DNA of 64,000 nucleotides from Citrobacter sp. MGH106. GTDB taxonomy: Bacteria > Pseudomonadota > Gammaproteobacteria > Enterobacterales > Enterobacteriaceae. This document shows positions 1 to 9,164 of this stretch, piece by piece (position 1 is the stretch's first letter; every line of letters starts with the position of its first letter). A model generated the notes under the pieces. The model was not told the origin of the DNA and made no database searches. It saw nothing but the letters and a program-made list of their open reading frames with translations. The stretch is from NCBI RefSeq assembly GCF_001037495.1, contig NZ_KQ089822.1, positions 4,049,938-4,113,937 of the forward strand, given 5' to 3'. The translations under genes were made by a program, and so were the position numbers.

Positions 1-1010
1 TTCTGTTTGGCCTGGAGCCTTATGAAATATCCAACCTGTTCGAACAACGCCAGGCAATGTTGCACTCTATAAAGGAAGGCGTTATTGCCGTTGACGAAAG
101 TGGTGAAGTGACACTGATAAACCAGGCAGCGCAGGAGCTTCTTGATTACCGTAAATCACAAGACGATGAGCAGCTCTCAACGCTCAGCCATGCGTGGTCG
201 CAAGTGGTCGATCTTTCAGAAGTATTACGTGATGGGACGCCACGCCGTGATGAGGAGATCACGGTAAAAGATCGGCTACTCTTAATCAACACCGTACCGG
301 TACTCAGTAACGGTAAGATCATCGGGGCCATTTCAACGTTCAGAGATAAGACGGAAGTCCGTAAGCTCATGCAACGTCTGGATGGTATGGTCAACTATGC
401 CGATGCACTTCGTGAACGATCCCACGAATTCATGAATAAGTTGCACGTGATTCTGGGCTTATTGCACCTGAAAAGTTATAAGCAGTTGGAGAATTATATC
501 ATTAAGACTGCGAACAATTATCAGGAAGAGATCGGCTCACTGTTAGGCAAAATAAAATCCCCGGTGATCGCGGGTTTTTTACTCAGTAAGATTAATCGCA
601 CATCAGATTTAGGCCATTCCCTGGTTATTAGTAATGAAAGCCAATTGCCGGAAAACAGTAATGAAGATCAGGTGGCTGTACTGATTACCGTTCTGGGGAA
701 TTTGATTGAAAACGCTCTGGAGGCGCTAGGTCAAGAACCGGGTGGGGAGATCAGCGTATCCTTACACTATCGACACGGCTGGTTGCATTGTGAAGTGAAT
801 GACGATGGCCCGGGGATCGCCCCCGAGCATATTGATCACATCTTTGAGAAGGGCGTTTCGTCAAAAGGAACCGAACGGGGAGTAGGTTTAGCGCTTGTTA
901 AACAGCAGATTGAAAGCGTTGGCGGCAATATTTCCGTCGAGTCTGAACCAGGGATCTTCACCCAATTTTTTGTACAGTTACCGTGGAATGGTGAGAGGGC
1001 CAGCAGATGA
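1..1010 (+). CDS. dcuS: Sensor histidine kinase DcuS (3' part; 5' end outside window)
   Basis: Membrane sensor kinase for C4-dicarboxylates and citrate that phosphorylates DcuR. The frame is open from base 3 to the stop at 1008-1010, so about 335 C-terminal residues are present; the periplasmic sensor and membrane segments lie upstream of the window. Visible parts are the cytoplasmic PAS domain (bases ~57-360), a phospho-acceptor region with RERSHEFMNKLH (His at bases 423-425) and an ATPase domain with N-box NLIENALEAL and G-boxes DDGPGIAP and GVGLALVKQQ. The ATGA overlap with dcuR at 1007-1010 indicates translational coupling. The match to the E. coli CitA/DcuS family is clear. Confidence 0.97.
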   Translation, partial: LFGLEPYEISNLFEQRQAMLHSIKEGVIAVDESGEVTLINQAAQELLDYRKSQDDEQLSTLSHAWSQVVDLSEVLRDGTPRRDEEITVKDRLLLINTVPVLSNGKIIGAISTFRDKTEVRKLMQRLDGMVNYADALRERSHEFMNKLHVILGLLHLKSYKQLENYIIKTANNYQEEIGSLLGKIKSPVIAGFLLSKINRTSDLGHSLVISNESQLPENSNEDQVAVLITVLGNLIENALEALGQEPGGEISVSLHYRHGWLHCEVNDDGPGIAPEHIDHIFEKGVSSKGTERGVGLALVKQQIESVGGNISVESEPGIFTQFFVQLPWNGERASR

Positions 1011-1726
1011 TCAATGTCTTAATTGTCGATGACGATGCAATGGTAGCGGAATTAAACCGTCGATATGTGGCGCAACTCTCCGGTTTTCATTGCTGTGGGA
1101 CCGCCTCTACGCTGGAGAAAGCCAAAGAGATAATTTTTCAAGGCGAGCACCACATTGATCTGATTTTACTTGATATTTATATGCAGAAAGAAAACGGTCT
1201 GGACCTGTTGCCCGTTCTGCATAGTGAAGGCTGCAAGTGTGATGTCATTGTCATCTCCTCCGCCGCCGATGCCACAACCATCAAAGACTCACTCCACTAC
1301 GGTGTGGTTGACTATCTGATCAAACCGTTTCAGGCATCCCGTTTTGAAGAAGCGCTTACCAGTTGGCTGCACAAGAAGACGGAGATGGAAAAACACCAGT
1401 ACTATGAACAGTCAGAGCTTGACCAACTGATCCATGGCAACTCTTCCAGCGAACAGGAAACGCGGCGCTTGCCCAAAGGGTTAACCCCCCAGACGTTACG
1501 TACGCTATGCCAGTGGATTGATGAGCACCAGGATCAAGAGTTTTCTACGGATGAACTGGCAAACGAGGTCAATATCTCCCGCGTCTCTTGTCGTAAATAC
1601 CTCATCTGGTTAGTCAATTGTCACATCTTATTTACCAGCATCCATTATGGCGTTACTGGCAGACCAGTTTATCGTTATCGTGTTCAAGCCGAGCATTACT
1701 CATTGCTTAAACAATATTGCCAATAA
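1007..1726 (+). CDS. dcuR: Response regulator DcuR
   Basis: Partner of DcuS. When phosphorylated it activates dcuB, fumB and other anaerobic C4-dicarboxylate genes. It has 239 residues, the family's normal length. An N-terminal receiver domain carries the acidic pair DDD near residue 8, the phospho-acceptor Asp in LLDIYM (~56) and the Lys in the IKPF motif (~106). The C-terminal part is a CitB-type helix-turn-helix (about residues 160-225). The start is set by the 4-base overlap with dcuS. About 750 bases without a convincing gene follow before dcuB. Confidence 0.97.
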   Translation: MINVLIVDDDAMVAELNRRYVAQLSGFHCCGTASTLEKAKEIIFQGEHHIDLILLDIYMQKENGLDLLPVLHSEGCKCDVIVISSAADATTIKDSLHYGVVDYLIKPFQASRFEEALTSWLHKKTEMEKHQYYEQSELDQLIHGNSSSEQETRRLPKGLTPQTLRTLCQWIDEHQDQEFSTDELANEVNISRVSCRKYLIWLVNCHILFTSIHYGVTGRPVYRYRVQAEHYSLLKQYCQ

Positions 1727-2476
1727 AACACATATCTGGGATTATTCGTTATATAAAAGTAACAATTATTAAGATAATGAAAAATCCCTTTTTTGTTTGC
1801 TGACGCAGTAAAATAGTGATTTGCGTTAGATCAAATATATTTGTATATGATATGTTAATGCATTATTTTAATATTGACAAACGTCACACTGTTTTTAATT
1901 TCAAAATCGCTAACAAAAGTTAATTAAGTATTATCTAACTCACAGAGTGTGTATTTTTACCCATAAAGGATTAGTCTGAAATTAACCAGACATAAAAATC
2001 TAGCTGGTAGCAATGGAGAACATGCTACGTACTATGGACACCGTACATTTTTGTGAGCAAATAAAAGTATCCGCGAGCCAACCTCATTACATCATGAACT
2101 GGCGTGAGCGTGATCACACAAATAATCCTCTCACCCATTGTGCCGGTGGTTCACGTAATAGCGGAAAACATAAAGCTGATGATAAGCGCCTGGATAACCA
2201 GGACAAAATACAGACTGTACAGCGTCAGCCACTGCTCTTCATAACAAGCCCTGCTTCCCATCGCCTGAGGATTCTCTCCTCTGAACAAAGCCACAGAAAG
2301 AAAGTTTAATATTTCTAATAATCATAAAGAAACATTTTAACCAGACATTTGAACATTAATCGCAAATACGGACATACCGAATATTGACCATTTTCTGATG
2401 CTTATTCCAGCACAAAAGAATGTGGTGCAGATCCATTTTTTAAAAATTGACTGGTTTTTTCGCGAGGGTAAATAAA
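1727..2476. other. Long AT-rich intergenic region dcuR-dcuB
   Basis: A 750-base spacer holding the dcuB control region. It is AT-rich through about 1730-1960. A 98-codon open frame (2013-2309, +) lacks a convincing ribosome binding site, and its translation shows no recognisable domain; I do not call it a gene. From knowledge of E. coli, DcuR, FNR and NarL sites are expected here; only one FNR-like motif was picked out by eye. Confidence 0.6.
1821..1834 (+). promoter_or_regulatory. Candidate FNR half-consensus site upstream of dcuB
   Basis: TTGCGTTAGATCAA has one perfect half-site (ATCAA) and one degenerate half-site of the FNR palindrome TTGAT-N4-ATCAA. It lies about 640 bases from the dcuB start, far for direct activation unless the promoter is also distal. 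dcuB is FNR-activated in E. coli; use of this particular site is a guess. Confidence 0.25.
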
Positions 2477-3817
2477 ATGTTATTTAGTATACAACTTCTC
2501 ATAATATTAATATGTTTGTTTTATGGCGCCAGAAAGGGCGGTATCGCGTTGGGTTTGTTAGGCGGTATCGGTCTGGTCATCCTGGTTTTTGTTTTCCATC
2601 TCCAGCCAGGTAAACCACCTGTAGACGTTATGCTGGTTATTATTGCCGTAGTGGCCGCGTCTGCAACCTTGCAAGCCTCCGGCGGTCTTGACGTTATGCT
2701 GCAAATTGCTGAAAAGCTGCTGCGCCGTAACCCAAAATACGTTTCCATCCTGGCACCGTTTGTTACCTGCACCCTGACCATTCTTTGTGGTACAGGCCAT
2801 GTGGTATACACCATTCTGCCAATCATTTATGACGTAGCCATTAAGAACAATATTCGCCCGGAACGTCCGATGGCAGCGAGTTCTATTGGCGCACAAATGG
2901 GGATTATCGCCAGCCCGGTTTCCGTAGCCGTTGTGTCACTGGTCGCAATGCTGGGCAACGTGACGTTTGAAGGCAAGCATCTTGAGTTCCTCGACCTGCT
3001 CGGCATCACTATTCCGTCTACCCTGTTGGGTATCCTGGCTATCGGTATCTTCAGCTGGTTCCGTGGTAAAGATCTGGATAAAGATGAAGAGTTCCAGAAG
3101 TTTATCTCTGTACCGGAAAACCACCATTATGTGTATGGCGACACCGCGACTCTGTTAGACAAAAAGCTGCCGAAGAGCAACTGGCTGGCAATGTGGATCT
3201 TCCTGGCCGCTATCGCCGTTGTTGCCGTGCTCGGCGCAGTATCTGAACTGCGTCCTTCTTTTGGCGGCAAACCGCTGTCGATGGTTCTGGTTATTCAGAT
3301 GTTCATGCTGCTGACTGGCGCACTGATTATCATTCTGACGAAAACCAATCCCGCATCTATCTCAAAAAATGAAGTCTTCCGTTCAGGTATGATCGCGATT
3401 GTAGCGGTGTACGGTATTGCCTGGATGGCGGAAACCATGTTCGGCGCGCATATGTCTGAAATTCAGGGCGTACTGGGCGACATGGTGAAAGAGTATCCAT
3501 GGGCCTATGCGGTTGTTCTGTTATTGGTCTCTAAGTTTGTAAACTCCCAGGCTGCAGCGCTGGCGGCTATTGTTCCGGTTGCGCTGGCAATCGGGGTAGA
3601 TCCAGCGTACATCGTTGCCTCTGCTCCGGCATGCTACGGTTACTACATTCTGCCGACCTACCCGAGCGATCTGGCGGCCATTCAGTTTGACCGTTCCGGC
3701 ACTACCCACATTGGCCGCTTCGTTATCAACCACAGCTTCATTCTGCCTGGTTTGATCGGCGTAAGCGTATCCTGTGTCTTTGGCTGGGTATTCGCCGCAA
3801 TGTACGGTTTCCTGTAA
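2477..3817 (+). CDS. dcuB: Anaerobic C4-dicarboxylate transporter DcuB
   Basis: Inner-membrane antiporter that exchanges external fumarate or malate for internal succinate during fumarate respiration; it also acts as a co-sensor with DcuS. It has 446 residues, as in E. coli, and is hydrophobic throughout, with ten or more membrane segments. The frame is open further upstream (from 2447), but the ATG at 2477 is chosen because it starts the conserved MLFSIQLL segment and has GAGGG about 10 bases before it. fumB follows after 96 bases, with a hairpin between them, giving the usual dcuB-fumB operon. Confidence 0.97.
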   Translation: MLFSIQLLIILICLFYGARKGGIALGLLGGIGLVILVFVFHLQPGKPPVDVMLVIIAVVAASATLQASGGLDVMLQIAEKLLRRNPKYVSILAPFVTCTLTILCGTGHVVYTILPIIYDVAIKNNIRPERPMAASSIGAQMGIIASPVSVAVVSLVAMLGNVTFEGKHLEFLDLLGITIPSTLLGILAIGIFSWFRGKDLDKDEEFQKFISVPENHHYVYGDTATLLDKKLPKSNWLAMWIFLAAIAVVAVLGAVSELRPSFGGKPLSMVLVIQMFMLLTGALIIILTKTNPASISKNEVFRSGMIAIVAVYGIAWMAETMFGAHMSEIQGVLGDMVKEYPWAYAVVLLLVSKFVNSQAAALAAIVPVALAIGVDPAYIVASAPACYGYYILPTYPSDLAAIQFDRSGTTHIGRFVINHSFILPGLIGVSVSCVFGWVFAAMYGFL

Positions 3818-3826
3818 CCACACTTC

Positions 3827-3854
3827 GCGTGCCGTCCAGTTTTGTACGGCACGC
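3827..3854 (+). terminator. Hairpin between dcuB and fumB
   Basis: A perfect 9-bp inverted repeat (GCGTGCCGT / ACGGCACGC) with a 10-base loop sits just after the dcuB stop. No run of T follows, so it is more likely an mRNA-stabilising or partial-attenuation hairpin within the operon than a full terminator. Confidence 0.6.
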
Positions 3855-3913
3855 CACCTTTAAGATACAGAGAATTTTTAAATTCCTGATAAAAATGAAA
3901 AGGCTGGAAGCAA

Positions 3914-5560
3914 ATGTCAAAAGTTGAATTCACTTACCAGGCGCCTTTCCCGCTGGGGGAAGACAAAACTGAGTACTACCTGCTGACATCCGATCACGTC
4001 AGCGTCGGCGAGTTTGAAGGCGAATCAATCCTGAAAGTAGCACCTGAAGCACTTACGCTACTGGCTCAGCAAGCCTTCCACGATGCCTCCTTCATGCTCC
4101 GCCCCGAACACCAACAGCAAGTCGCCTCCATTCTCCATGACCCAGAAGCCAGCGAAAATGATAAGTACGTTGCGCTGCAATTCCTGAGAAACTCCGAAAT
4201 TGCCGCCAAAGGCGTATTGCCAACCTGCCAGGATACCGGCACGGCAATTATCATGGGCAAAAAAGGCCAACGCGTCTGGACTGGCGGCGGTGACGAAGCT
4301 GCACTCTCCAAAGGCGTATTTAATACCTATATTGAAGATAACCTGCGCTATTCACAAAACGCGGCGCTGGATATGTACAAAGAGGTGAATACCGGCACCA
4401 ACCTGCCTGCACAAATTGATTTGTACAGCGTGGACGGTGACGAATACAAATTCCTCTGTGTCGCCAAAGGCGGCGGCTCTGCCAACAAAACCTATCTGTA
4501 TCAGGAAACCAAAGCGCTGCTGACTCCCGGGAAGCTGAAGAATTTCCTGGTAGAGAAGATGCGCACACTCGGAACTGCCGCTTGCCCGCCGTACCACATC
4601 GCATTTGTAATTGGCGGTACTTCAGCGGAAAGCACGCTCAAAACAGTAAAACTGGCCAGCACGCACTATTACGACGCGCTGCCGACTGAAGGTAATGCCC
4701 ATGGTCAGGCATTCCGCGATATTCAACTGGAACAGGAACTGCTGGAAGAAGCCCAGAAACTTGGCCTCGGTGCACAGTTTGGCGGAAAATATTTCGCTCA
4801 TGATATCCGCGTAATCCGCCTGCCTCGCCACGGGGCATCCTGCCCTGTAGGTATGGGGGTCTCCTGCTCCGCTGACCGTAACATCAAGGCTAAGATTAAC
4901 CGCGAAGGCATCTGGATTGAAAAGCTGGAACATAACCCAGCCCAGTACATTCCAGAATCACTGCGTCAGGCGGGCGAAGGCGAAGTGGTTAAGGTCAACC
5001 TTAACCGTCCGATGAAAGAGATCCTCGCCCAGCTTTCTCAATACCCGGTTTCTACCCGCCTGTCTCTGAGCGGCACCATCATTGTGGGTCGTGACATCGC
5101 CCACGCTAAGCTGAAAGAACGTATTGATTCCGGTGAAGGTCTGCCACAGTACGTGAAAGATCACCCAATCTACTACGCAGGGCCGGCAAAAACGCCAGCG
5201 GGTTATCCATCAGGCTCCTTAGGCCCAACTACTGCAGGTCGTATGGACTCTTATGTCGATCTGCTGCAGTCCCACGGCGGTAGCATGATCATGCTGGCGA
5301 AAGGTAACCGTAGTCAGCAAGTGACAGACGCCTGCCACAAACACGGTGGTTTTTACTTAGGTAGCATCGGCGGTCCGGCAGCGGTGTTGGCGCAGCAGAG
5401 CATCAAGCATCTGGAATGCGTGGAGTACCCTGAGCTGGGGATGGAAGCCATCTGGAAAATCGAAGTCGAAGATTTCCCGGCCTTCATCCTGGTTGATGAC
5501 AAAGGTAACGATTTCTTCCAGCAAATCGTGAGCAAACAATGCGCTAACTGCGCGAAATAA
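3914..5560 (+). CDS. fumB: Class I fumarate hydratase, anaerobic (FumB)
   Basis: Iron-sulfur fumarase interconverting fumarate and malate; under anaerobiosis it supplies fumarate to fumarate reductase. At 548 residues it has the full class I length. Three cysteines expected to ligate the [4Fe-4S] cluster are seen in LPTCQDTGT (~105), GTAACPPYH (~224) and SCSADR (~318), and the C-terminal domain contains the YYAGPAKTP and [12 protein letters not shown] motifs. The dcuB-linked position identifies it as FumB rather than FumA. Confidence 0.96.
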   Translation: MSKVEFTYQAPFPLGEDKTEYYLLTSDHVSVGEFEGESILKVAPEALTLLAQQAFHDASFMLRPEHQQQVASILHDPEASENDKYVALQFLRNSEIAAKGVLPTCQDTGTAIIMGKKGQRVWTGGGDEAALSKGVFNTYIEDNLRYSQNAALDMYKEVNTGTNLPAQIDLYSVDGDEYKFLCVAKGGGSANKTYLYQETKALLTPGKLKNFLVEKMRTLGTAACPPYHIAFVIGGTSAESTLKTVKLASTHYYDALPTEGNAHGQAFRDIQLEQELLEEAQKLGLGAQFGGKYFAHDIRVIRLPRHGASCPVGMGVSCSADRNIKAKINREGIWIEKLEHNPAQYIPESLRQAGEGEVVKVNLNRPMKEILAQLSQYPVSTRLSLSGTIIVGRDIAHAKLKERIDSGEGLPQYVKDHPIYYAGPAKTPAGYPSGSLGPTTAGRMDSYVDLLQSHGGSMIMLAKGNRSQQVTDACHKHGGFYLGSIGGPAAVLAQQSIKHLECVEYPELGMEAIWKIEVEDFPAFILVDDKGNDFFQQIVSKQCANCAK

Positions 5561-5567
5561 GCCATTC

Positions 5568-5639
5568 GGCCCGGCACTGGACTGCTCCCAATAGTTGGAT
5601 ACTCAACCATTGGGGTCAGTCCGGTGATCCCCCCGGGCC
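5568..5639. repeat. Long imperfect inverted repeat after fumB
   Basis: Two 22-base arms (5576-5597 and 5604-5625) pair with three mismatches around a 6-base loop. An outer 7-bp stem (GGCCCGG at 5568-5574 with CCGGGCC at 5633-5639) extends the fold. It lies 8 bases after the fumB stop and may act as terminator or mRNA end protector. It does not match the REP consensus. Confidence 0.6.
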
Positions 5640-5720
5640 AACTTTTCCCCTTAATTACTGGCATTGAAATTTTATCGTTCCCGGTAAATAGTAGGCTTTT
5701 CCACTCGTTGAAAAGTCACC

Positions 5721-6353
5721 ATGAACCGCACACTCAACACATCGCAGCTCAACGCTGGCGCATTGCTGCTGGCGCTTATCCTTATCTACACCGGTTTTAG
5801 TGCCACAGAAAAAATCACCTGGTTGATGGAAGTTACGCCGGTCATTATTGTCGTGCCGCTGTTACTTGCCACGGTAAAGCGCTATCCATTAACACCACTG
5901 CTCTACACGCTGATTTTCTTTCACGCCATCATTCTGATGGTGGGCGGCATGTATACCTACGCCAAAGTTCCCATCGGTTTTGAAGTTCAGGAGTGGCTGA
6001 ATCTGAGCCGCAACCCTTACGACAAACTGGGGCACTTCTTCCAGGGACTGGTCCCTGCACTGACGGCGAGAGAAATTTTAGTGCGCGGCAATATTGTCCA
6101 TGGGCGTAAGATGCTGGCATTTTTAGTCTGCTGCGTGGCCCTGGCGATTAGCGCTACCTATGAACTGATTGAATGGTGGGCAGCGCTGGCGATGGGTCAG
6201 GGTGCTGATGACTTCCTTGGCACACAGGGAGATCCGTGGGACACCCAGTCGGATATGTTCTGCGCCCTGCTCGGAGCATTGACTACAGTAATTTTTCTGG
6301 CGCGTATTCATTGTCGACAGCTGCGGCGTTATGCATTAATTGCCACCAACTGA
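5721..6353 (+). CDS. yjdF: Inner-membrane protein YjdF (DUF2238)
   Basis: A 210-residue integral membrane protein of unknown function with five or six hydrophobic segments. The DUF2238 core is visible as the polar stretch YDKLGHFFQGLVPAL (~residues 100-115) and a later acidic segment with DFLGTQGDPWDTQSDM. The position after fumB is the same as in E. coli. A REP-like sequence follows, then the end of convergent melA. In E. coli its downstream neighbour is melB, which is missing here. Confidence 0.92.
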   Translation: MNRTLNTSQLNAGALLLALILIYTGFSATEKITWLMEVTPVIIVVPLLLATVKRYPLTPLLYTLIFFHAIILMVGGMYTYAKVPIGFEVQEWLNLSRNPYDKLGHFFQGLVPALTAREILVRGNIVHGRKMLAFLVCCVALAISATYELIEWWAALAMGQGADDFLGTQGDPWDTQSDMFCALLGALTTVIFLARIHCRQLRRYALIATN

Positions 6354-6354
6354 T

Positions 6355-6383
6355 TGCCGGATGTTGCTCACGCTAATCCGGCC
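6355..6383. repeat. REP-like element between yjdF and melA
   Basis: Begins TGCCGGATG and ends ATCCGGCC, the arms of an enterobacterial REP sequence, with a shortened centre. It fills the gap between two convergent genes and marks the place where melB would be expected. Confidence 0.65.
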
Positions 6384-6407
6384 TGTGCATGACTGATGTA
6401 AATGACC

Positions 6408-7763
6408 TTATCGATGTAACCAGCCCGGTAACCAGTCACCGTGTGCTGCGATCAGGTCATCCACCAGCGCATAAATTTCCTCAATCCCCAATACCGCAGC
6501 GGTGTGCGGATCCATCATTGCCGCGTGATAAACACGATCGCGATTTTCCGTCAGGATGGCTTCCGTCAGCAGTGTCTGCACATTGATATTGGTTTGCATC
6601 ATTGCCGCCAAATGCGACGGGAGGGTACCAACTTTTGTCGGCTGAATGCCGTTAGCATCGACCAGACAAGCCACTTCAACACAGCAACCTGAAGGCAGAT
6701 TATCGATCAGGTTGTCATTACGAACGTTGCCATAAATTACGCTCGGTTCACCAGTCCAGAGAGCGTTCATGATAGTGCTGGCATATTCTCGCGACGCTTT
6801 AATATCAATACGCGCAGCCGTTTTGTACTCTTCCAGCTCTTGATGCCAGTTAGCCAGTTGTTCCACGCAACGTTTCGGGTATTCATCCAACGGAACCCTG
6901 TAGCGCTCAATTAGATCCTCGCGTCCCGGTTTGATAAACCACGGTGTATATTCGGCAAAGTGTTCAGACGACTCGGTGACGAAATACCCTAATTTTTTGA
7001 ACATTTCATAACGCACAATGTTCTGACAACGCGTATTACCGTGAATATTCGGTTTCGGAGCCTGCCCTGCTTCATAGGCTGCCAGCAGTTCCGGGTAAAG
7101 ATCCACATAGCTGCCATCGGCAGTTTTGCGTTCCAGCTCCAGATAAAACGCCATATGGTTGATCCCGGCGCTGCGATAGCGCAAAGAGGCTGGGTCGATA
7201 TTCACATCGCGGGCCAGCTCCTCCGCCGTTCCCTGTACTGAATGGCACAACCCCACCTGCTTAATATGCGGATAACGGGCATACATTGCCCAGGTGTTCA
7301 TCGCCATGGGGTTGACGTAATTAAGCAGAGTGGCATGCGGGCAGACTTCGGTCATGTCTTCACAAATCTGCCATAAATGTGGAATGGTGCGCAGCGCACG
7401 CATAATGCCGCCGGGCCCTAACGTGTCAGCAATAGTTTGCTCGAGCCCGTGACGCTTACAAACCGCAAAATCGGTGACGGTACACGGCTCATAACCACCA
7501 ATCTGGAACGCGACAACCACAAAATCGGCATCCTGCAATGCCGGTTTTTGTTCAGTATGGCAAGTGATGTGACCGGAAGCGCCAGCTGAATCCATCAGCT
7601 TACGCACCACAATATGCGACTCTTCAAGGCGGGTCGCATCGATATCCATTAAGGCAATATGCGCCGATTTCAGCGCCTCACGATGAAAGACATCCCCGAG
7701 AATATTTTTTACAAAGATCGTGGAACCGGCGCCGATAAAGGTAATTTTAGGTGCAGACATCAT
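6408..7763 (-). CDS. melA: Alpha-galactosidase MelA (NAD- and Mn-dependent, GH4)
   Basis: Hydrolyses melibiose to galactose and glucose in the cytoplasm. It is a 451-residue glycoside hydrolase family 4 enzyme: N-terminal NAD-binding ITFIGAGST, the NYVNPMAMNTWA motif, and the metal-binding CHSVQGTAEE and GINHMAF motifs with the conserved Cys and His. The start is the first of two tandem ATG codons at 7763, 4 bases after GGAG; a GTG one codon upstream is less likely. It diverges from melR. In E. coli the permease gene melB follows immediately; here the stop lies 55 bases from the end of yjdF, so melB is absent although melA looks intact. Confidence 0.96.
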   Translation of the reverse strand: MMSAPKITFIGAGSTIFVKNILGDVFHREALKSAHIALMDIDATRLEESHIVVRKLMDSAGASGHITCHTEQKPALQDADFVVVAFQIGGYEPCTVTDFAVCKRHGLEQTIADTLGPGGIMRALRTIPHLWQICEDMTEVCPHATLLNYVNPMAMNTWAMYARYPHIKQVGLCHSVQGTAEELARDVNIDPASLRYRSAGINHMAFYLELERKTADGSYVDLYPELLAAYEAGQAPKPNIHGNTRCQNIVRYEMFKKLGYFVTESSEHFAEYTPWFIKPGREDLIERYRVPLDEYPKRCVEQLANWHQELEEYKTAARIDIKASREYASTIMNALWTGEPSVIYGNVRNDNLIDNLPSGCCVEVACLVDANGIQPTKVGTLPSHLAAMMQTNINVQTLLTEAILTENRDRVYHAAMMDPHTAAVLGIEEIYALVDDLIAAHGDWLPGWLHR

Positions 7764-8031
7764 CACTCTCCAGAACGTTGTTGAATATCGTCATGGTGGC
7801 ACGGGGTTTCCATGAAAACTTCCGGCTTCTGTAATGAGCACTCCCAAAAACTCAGATCCCCCTTCCGTCAACGAACAATCTGAGTTTATGGGATAAAATT
7901 GACCAAAAAGCAGAGTATGCGACCCAAAAATCTGACTATCTACACTCGCAGTGGAGCGATTTGCGCCTCAATTCTCAGTCTTATCCATCGGCAAATGGCA
8001 TGATTCTGATAATTCAGGAAATGGAGCAACC
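7764..8031. promoter_or_regulatory. Divergent melA / melR control region
   Basis: A 268-base spacer between the two divergent starts, where in E. coli MelR and CRP bind to control both promoters. Its position supports retention of the control region. I could not assign individual MelR sites by eye with confidence. Confidence 0.55.
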
Positions 8032-8964
8032 ATGAATACGCTGCCAACGCCACACCTCCCCCTTGATCCGCACATGTGCAATAGTGATGAACCGCAGACT
8101 CGTAGCCCGCTAACGCTGTACTCTGAATATCAACGTATGGATATCGAACTGCGCCCGCCGCAAGCCATGACCACCAGCCACTGGCATGGCCAGGTGGAGG
8201 TCAACGTCCCGTTCGATGGTGATGTTGAGTATCTGATCAATAACGAAGTGGTGCAGATAAAACAGGGCCATATCACGCTATTCTGGGCCTGTACACCGCA
8301 TCAGTTGACGCGTATCGGCACCTGCCAGAACATGGCGATATTCAATTTACCTATGCACCTGTTTCTCTCCTGGCCACTGGACCGCGAGCTGATCAATCAC
8401 GTCACCCACGGCATGGTGATAAAATCACTGGCCACACAGCAGTTGAGCACTTTTGAAGTTCAGCGCTGGCAGCAGGAACTGAGCAGCCCGAACGAACAAA
8501 TCCGCCAGCTTGCCATCGATGAAATTGGCCTGATGCTTAAGCGGTTTAACCTTTCTGGCTGGCAGCCAATCCTGGTCAATAAAACCTCGCGCACACACAA
8601 AAACAGCGTATCCCGGCACGCCCAGTTTTACGTAAGCCAGATGCTGAGCTTTATCGCTGACAACTACGATCAAGCACTCACCATCAACGATGTTGCGGAA
8701 CACGTAAAACTCAATGCCAATTATGCGATGGGGATTTTCCAGCGCGTAATGCAACTCACCATGAAGCAATACATTACCGCAATGCGTATCAACCACGTCC
8801 GCGCACTACTTAGCGATACCGATAAAACAATTCTGGATGTCGCACTCACCGCTGGATTTCGCTCCAGCAGCCGCTTTTACGACACCTTCAACAAGTTCGT
8901 TGGTATGTCGCCACAGCAATACCGCAAGCTGAGCCAACAACGGCGGCAATCCTCAACGACCTGA
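8032..8964 (+). CDS. melR: Melibiose operon regulator MelR (AraC family)
   Basis: AraC-type activator that binds melibiose and switches on melAB. About 310 residues: an N-terminal cupin-like sensing domain (HWHGQVEVNVPFDGDVEY) and a C-terminal double helix-turn-helix from ~residue 210 (LTINDVAEHVKLNANYAMGIF, then DVALTAGFRSSSRFYDTF). The ATG at 8032 is chosen because GGAG lies 5 bases before it and it matches the E. coli N-terminal region; the frame is open upstream to 7951. The regulator is intact although its transporter target melB is missing. Confidence 0.95.
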   Translation: MNTLPTPHLPLDPHMCNSDEPQTRSPLTLYSEYQRMDIELRPPQAMTTSHWHGQVEVNVPFDGDVEYLINNEVVQIKQGHITLFWACTPHQLTRIGTCQNMAIFNLPMHLFLSWPLDRELINHVTHGMVIKSLATQQLSTFEVQRWQQELSSPNEQIRQLAIDEIGLMLKRFNLSGWQPILVNKTSRTHKNSVSRHAQFYVSQMLSFIADNYDQALTINDVAEHVKLNANYAMGIFQRVMQLTMKQYITAMRINHVRALLSDTDKTILDVALTAGFRSSSRFYDTFNKFVGMSPQQYRKLSQQRRQSSTT

Positions 8965-9000
8965 GCACCTGGCAATATCACTATCAGCCAAAAAAATAAT

Positions 9001-9022
9001 TCCCCTGTCGATAAACAGGGGA
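9001..9022. terminator. Hairpin downstream of melR
   Basis: Perfect 8-bp inverted repeat TCCCCTGT / ACAGGGGA with loop CGATAA, 36 bases after the melR stop. There is no T-run directly after it, so function as an intrinsic terminator is uncertain. Confidence 0.5.
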
Positions 9023-9164
9023 CAGAAACGGCTCAATCCTTTATCTAATAAATTGTTTATAAAGGATAAAAAACTCAAACAGTCTGTTTATTGACCGCTT
9101 TACTCACTTATTTATCAGGTAAATACTTGCCCTCGTCACACATCCTCCACTACGGGAAAAGACG

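Noticed and set aside
2013-2309. 98-codon open frame between dcuR and dcuB
   Set aside because: No clear ribosome binding site, no recognisable domain and unusual composition; more likely non-coding promoter sequence.
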